Below, piece after piece: positions 62,153-64,000 of a stretch of 64,000 nucleotides of DNA; the stretch's first letter is position 1; the number at the start of each line of letters is the position of its first letter. A program made the translations under genes and the position numbers. This DNA is from Flavobacterium erciyesense (GTDB taxonomy: Bacteria > Bacteroidota > Bacteroidia > Flavobacteriales > Flavobacteriaceae). The stretch is from NCBI RefSeq assembly GCF_018069925.1, contig NZ_JAGPXB010000016.1, positions 1 to 64,000 of the forward strand. Reading direction: 5' to 3'. The notes under the pieces are model-generated. The model was not told the origin of the DNA. It worked only from the letters and a program-made list of their open reading frames with translations, and ran no database searches.

Positions 62153-62299
62153 ATGAAAAATGCAAATCAAAATTCAGGAACAAACAGTGGGAACAGTTCA
62201 AAATCAACAGGAGCGTCAAGGGGCAACTCCAATCCTAATTACCCTAGTAAAACAGGGAATCCTTCTGGCCCATCAAGAGGAAATACACCAAAACGTTAA
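62153..62299 (+). CDS. Tiny Asn/Ser/Gly-rich protein (48 residues)
   Basis: Starts MKNANQNSGTNSGNSSKSTG and continues with two SRGN motifs (ASRGNSN and PSRGNTP). It is fully polar and predicted disordered, without a signal peptide. It lies 11 bp before the DUF1737-like gene. Function unknown. Confidence 0.6.
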   Translation: MKNANQNSGTNSGNSSKSTGASRGNSNPNYPSKTGNPSGPSRGNTPKR

Positions 62300-62310
62300 A
62301 TTTAGAAATT

Positions 62311-62475
62311 ATGGTATATACAGTCGTAGTGGGGTTTAATTCACTTGATATTCAAAATCAAGTCAATAAACTATTAGCAGATAAATGGGAATTATTGGGA
62401 GGTATTGCTACAGCTTATAATAAGTATGAAGATAAGTTTCAGTATTCACAGGCAATGGTTAAAAACGAAAAATAA
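62311..62475 (+). CDS. DUF1737-like small protein (54 residues)
   Basis: Starts MVYTVVVGFNSLDIQNQVNK and contains KWELLGGIATAYNKYEDKFQ, matching the small DUF1737 pattern (V-x-x-x-I/L-x-x-GW-x-L-x-G-G). It is probably a compact alpha/beta protein. Function unknown. Related genes are often found in phage- or mobile-element contexts. Confidence 0.7.
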   Translation: MVYTVVVGFNSLDIQNQVNKLLADKWELLGGIATAYNKYEDKFQYSQAMVKNEK

Positions 62476-62520
62476 TTGCACCGTGTTATAGCTGACAATA
62501 GCTAAAATTTAATTTACAAA

Positions 62521-62556
62521 AAAAAGGAGTAGTATTTAATTTTACTGCTCCTTTTT
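62521..62556. terminator. Bidirectional terminator
   Basis: AGGAGTAGTA and TACTGCTCCT form a stem (one G-T pair) with A and T runs on either side. It lies between the DUF1737-like gene and the convergent helicase-loader gene. Confidence 0.75.
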
Positions 62557-62618
62557 TATTCTCTATTTGTTTGTTTTTGATGTTTTTCCATTTGAGACAT
62601 GTTCTTTTATCTAAGTTT

Positions 62619-63380
62619 TTAAAAATTACCTCTAAAACTTTTGCCATTACCTTGAATGAAATTAAAATTGTCTAAAATACGGTCATAAAGATGTCCACCG
62701 TATTTTAATCCAAATTCGTCAAGACCCTTTTCGTAATCATTTGGAAATGCTTCGTCAAAATTACAAGTAATTAATGTTTTTGAACGTTTGGAATTTCTTA
62801 AGAATAATATTTTTTCAAACAGGTTTACTTTTCCATAATTTGAGGCGACATCTTCCGTTTTGACATCATCATAAAAGCGAAACCCTCTTTGATGTTTTAG
62901 ATAAAAGTCCTCTTTCTCCTCGGCTGTTTGTATTTTTTCATACTCAATTACTACATCATTTGCTGCTATTGATTTAAAATGTGATGCTGGATTAAAAAAT
63001 ACAAATTTATTGAACACTTGTTCTAAGGCTAAAAGGATACTTGATTTTCCAATTCCATAATTCCCCATTATTAAAAGGCCTTTTGCAAAAGAAGGAGTAG
63101 TACCCTCTGGAATAACTAGGCAAGGAGATCTAAAAAATCTATGGTCCTGGTAGAAGTAGCAAATAATGGTACAAAGTAATTCATTGCTATCCTTTGTAAG
63201 TTCAAATTCACGATTAAACTTATTTTTGAATTCAACAAAAAATAAGTTTCTTATTTCTTTCATGGTATAATTTCTTAAGTACATCTTGGGTTTAATTATT
63301 ATTGTTTGGTTATTATAATTTTGAACCAAAGGTTCAATAATAAAGTTTTCTGGTTTTAATTTTTGTGGAATTTCCATCAT
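62619..63380 (-). CDS. DnaC-like ATPase (putative helicase loader)
   Basis: This 253-residue P-loop ATPase has Walker A GNYGIGKSS and a downstream acidic strand (RGFRFYDDVKTEDV) in place of Walker B, then the sensor KTLITCNFDEAF and a closing arginine region LYDRILDNFNFI. This is the layout of DnaC/IstB helicase loaders of phages and integrative elements. It lies two bases after the initiator-like gene on the same strand, so the pair resembles a phage O/P-type replication module. Confidence 0.75.
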   Translation of the reverse strand: MMEIPQKLKPENFIIEPLVQNYNNQTIIIKPKMYLRNYTMKEIRNLFFVEFKNKFNREFELTKDSNELLCTIICYFYQDHRFFRSPCLVIPEGTTPSFAKGLLIMGNYGIGKSSILLALEQVFNKFVFFNPASHFKSIAANDVVIEYEKIQTAEEKEDFYLKHQRGFRFYDDVKTEDVASNYGKVNLFEKILFLRNSKRSKTLITCNFDEAFPNDYEKGLDEFGLKYGGHLYDRILDNFNFIQGNGKSFRGNF

Positions 63381-63382
63381 AG

Positions 63383-64000
63383 TTATCTGTTTTTTGAAAA
63401 TGTTTGACTTGTTGAACTTGAATTAATACTTCTCCAGGTTTTAAGGCGATCTTTTAAATTCCAGTTGTTATATTCTTCAAATTTTGGGCGCCCAGTTTGA
63501 CTATTTATAGTGCTGTAATAGTTATAGAAGCCATTTAAATGCTCTTTTGAATAAAATTTTAAAAATTGGAAAACTTGATTTTTAAAATTTTCTAATCTTT
63601 CTTTAACATCTTCTTCTTTCTTTACTTTCTTAGTTGTTGTTAATGGATTGTTTGTCGTTTGCGATCCGTTTGTTATTTGATTGCCAATTTGCTCGTTATT
63701 TGTAATACTTGGAGCGTCATAAATATCTGATTTATTGATTTTTATGATAGTAAATTTGTTTGTGCTGTGAGTATTGATATAATGAGTTTTTTTTAGTTTT
63801 TTCAAACATGTTCTAATAGCAGTAAGCGATAGTCCTGTTTCTTTGCTAAGTTTATCCATTGATGTTATTAATTCACCTGGATTTATAGTATAACCTTGCC
63901 ATTGTTTTACTGTATAATTTGCCTTTGATAGCAAATGGATCATAAGTCGTGAAGTGTTATGGTCTTGATACCATTCCCATTCAAGAATTGCTCTGTTTAG
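63383..64000 (-). CDS. Replication initiator-like protein (5' end outside window)
   Basis: The frame stays open to the right edge: before Met at 63943 it reads 19 further codons (AILEWEWYQDHNTSRL), typical of the start of phage and element replisome organisers. So the true start lies beyond the window. A helix-turn-helix with TSMDKLSKETGLSLTAIRTC is followed by a polar linker and a C-terminal helical segment (FQFLKFYSKEHLNGFYNYYS). It pairs with the DnaC-like loader gene. Confidence 0.7.
   Translation of the reverse strand, partial: LNRAILEWEWYQDHNTSRLMIHLLSKANYTVKQWQGYTINPGELITSMDKLSKETGLSLTAIRTCLKKLKKTHYINTHSTNKFTIIKINKSDIYDAPSITNNEQIGNQITNGSQTTNNPLTTTKKVKKEEDVKERLENFKNQVFQFLKFYSKEHLNGFYNYYSTINSQTGRPKFEEYNNWNLKDRLKTWRSINSSSTSQTFSKNR

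Overview
The window comes from a low-GC member of the Bacteroidota, most likely Flavobacterium or a close relative. This rests on the FecI/FecR/TonB receptor trio, the sixA-ppk1-ppx arrangement, starts without Shine-Dalgarno sequences, many TAnnTTTG promoter boxes, MBG-repeat surface proteins and the kind of structured interspersed repeats common in Flavobacterium. No genome comparison was possible.

Left part (1 to about 32,860), mostly core genes. An MBG/Ig-repeat secreted protein runs off the left edge. It is followed by the polyphosphate genes sixA-ppk1-ppx; dnaX, split by an A10 slippery run; RNase P RNA; a ClC channel; gamma-glutamyltransferase; an AcpH-like protein; a GlmM-type mutase; a FecI/FecR/TonB-receptor operon; two lipoproteins; a cysteine-desulfurase-like enzyme; a lipid A type acyltransferase; a rhomboid protease; and a SIMPL protein. 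Next comes a DNA-damage cluster: a DnaE-type polymerase and a DinB polymerase, divergent from an S24 (LexA-like) repressor, a DnaQ/GIY-YIG nuclease and an SRAP protein.

Accessory part (about 33,390 to the right edge). (a) A tripartite hipBST-like toxin-antitoxin operon lies behind three copies of an 18-20 bp palindromic operator spaced 70-71 bp apart. (b) An eight-gene co-directional operon (35,340-45,178) encodes what looks like a private, membrane-anchored Hsp70 machine: a periplasmic SH3 protein, a J-like membrane protein, a membrane protein with a GrpE-like C-terminal domain, a large Hsp70, an unknown protein, a (pseudo)kinase-AAA+ fusion, a TerB-like protein and a small membrane protein. 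(c) A type I restriction-modification locus (hsdM, hsdS, hsdR) carries five extra genes between hsdS and hsdR, including two DUF262 proteins (one with a DUF1524 HNH end) and a probable PD-(D/E)XK protein; a leucine-rich repeat protein follows. (d) A 155-bp tandem array (59,547-60,542) alternates two tiny ORFs, a 26-residue hydrophobic peptide and a 22-residue amphipathic peptide, behind two hairpins. (e) An orphan LytTR response regulator, two very small proteins, and, on the minus strand, a DnaC-like helicase loader and a replication-initiator-like protein suggest a phage- or ICE-derived segment at the right edge.

The two strongest candidates for an undescribed system are the Hsp70/J/GrpE/kinase-AAA+/TerB operon and the alternating two-peptide array. 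Both functional readings are inference from domain patterns and gene order.
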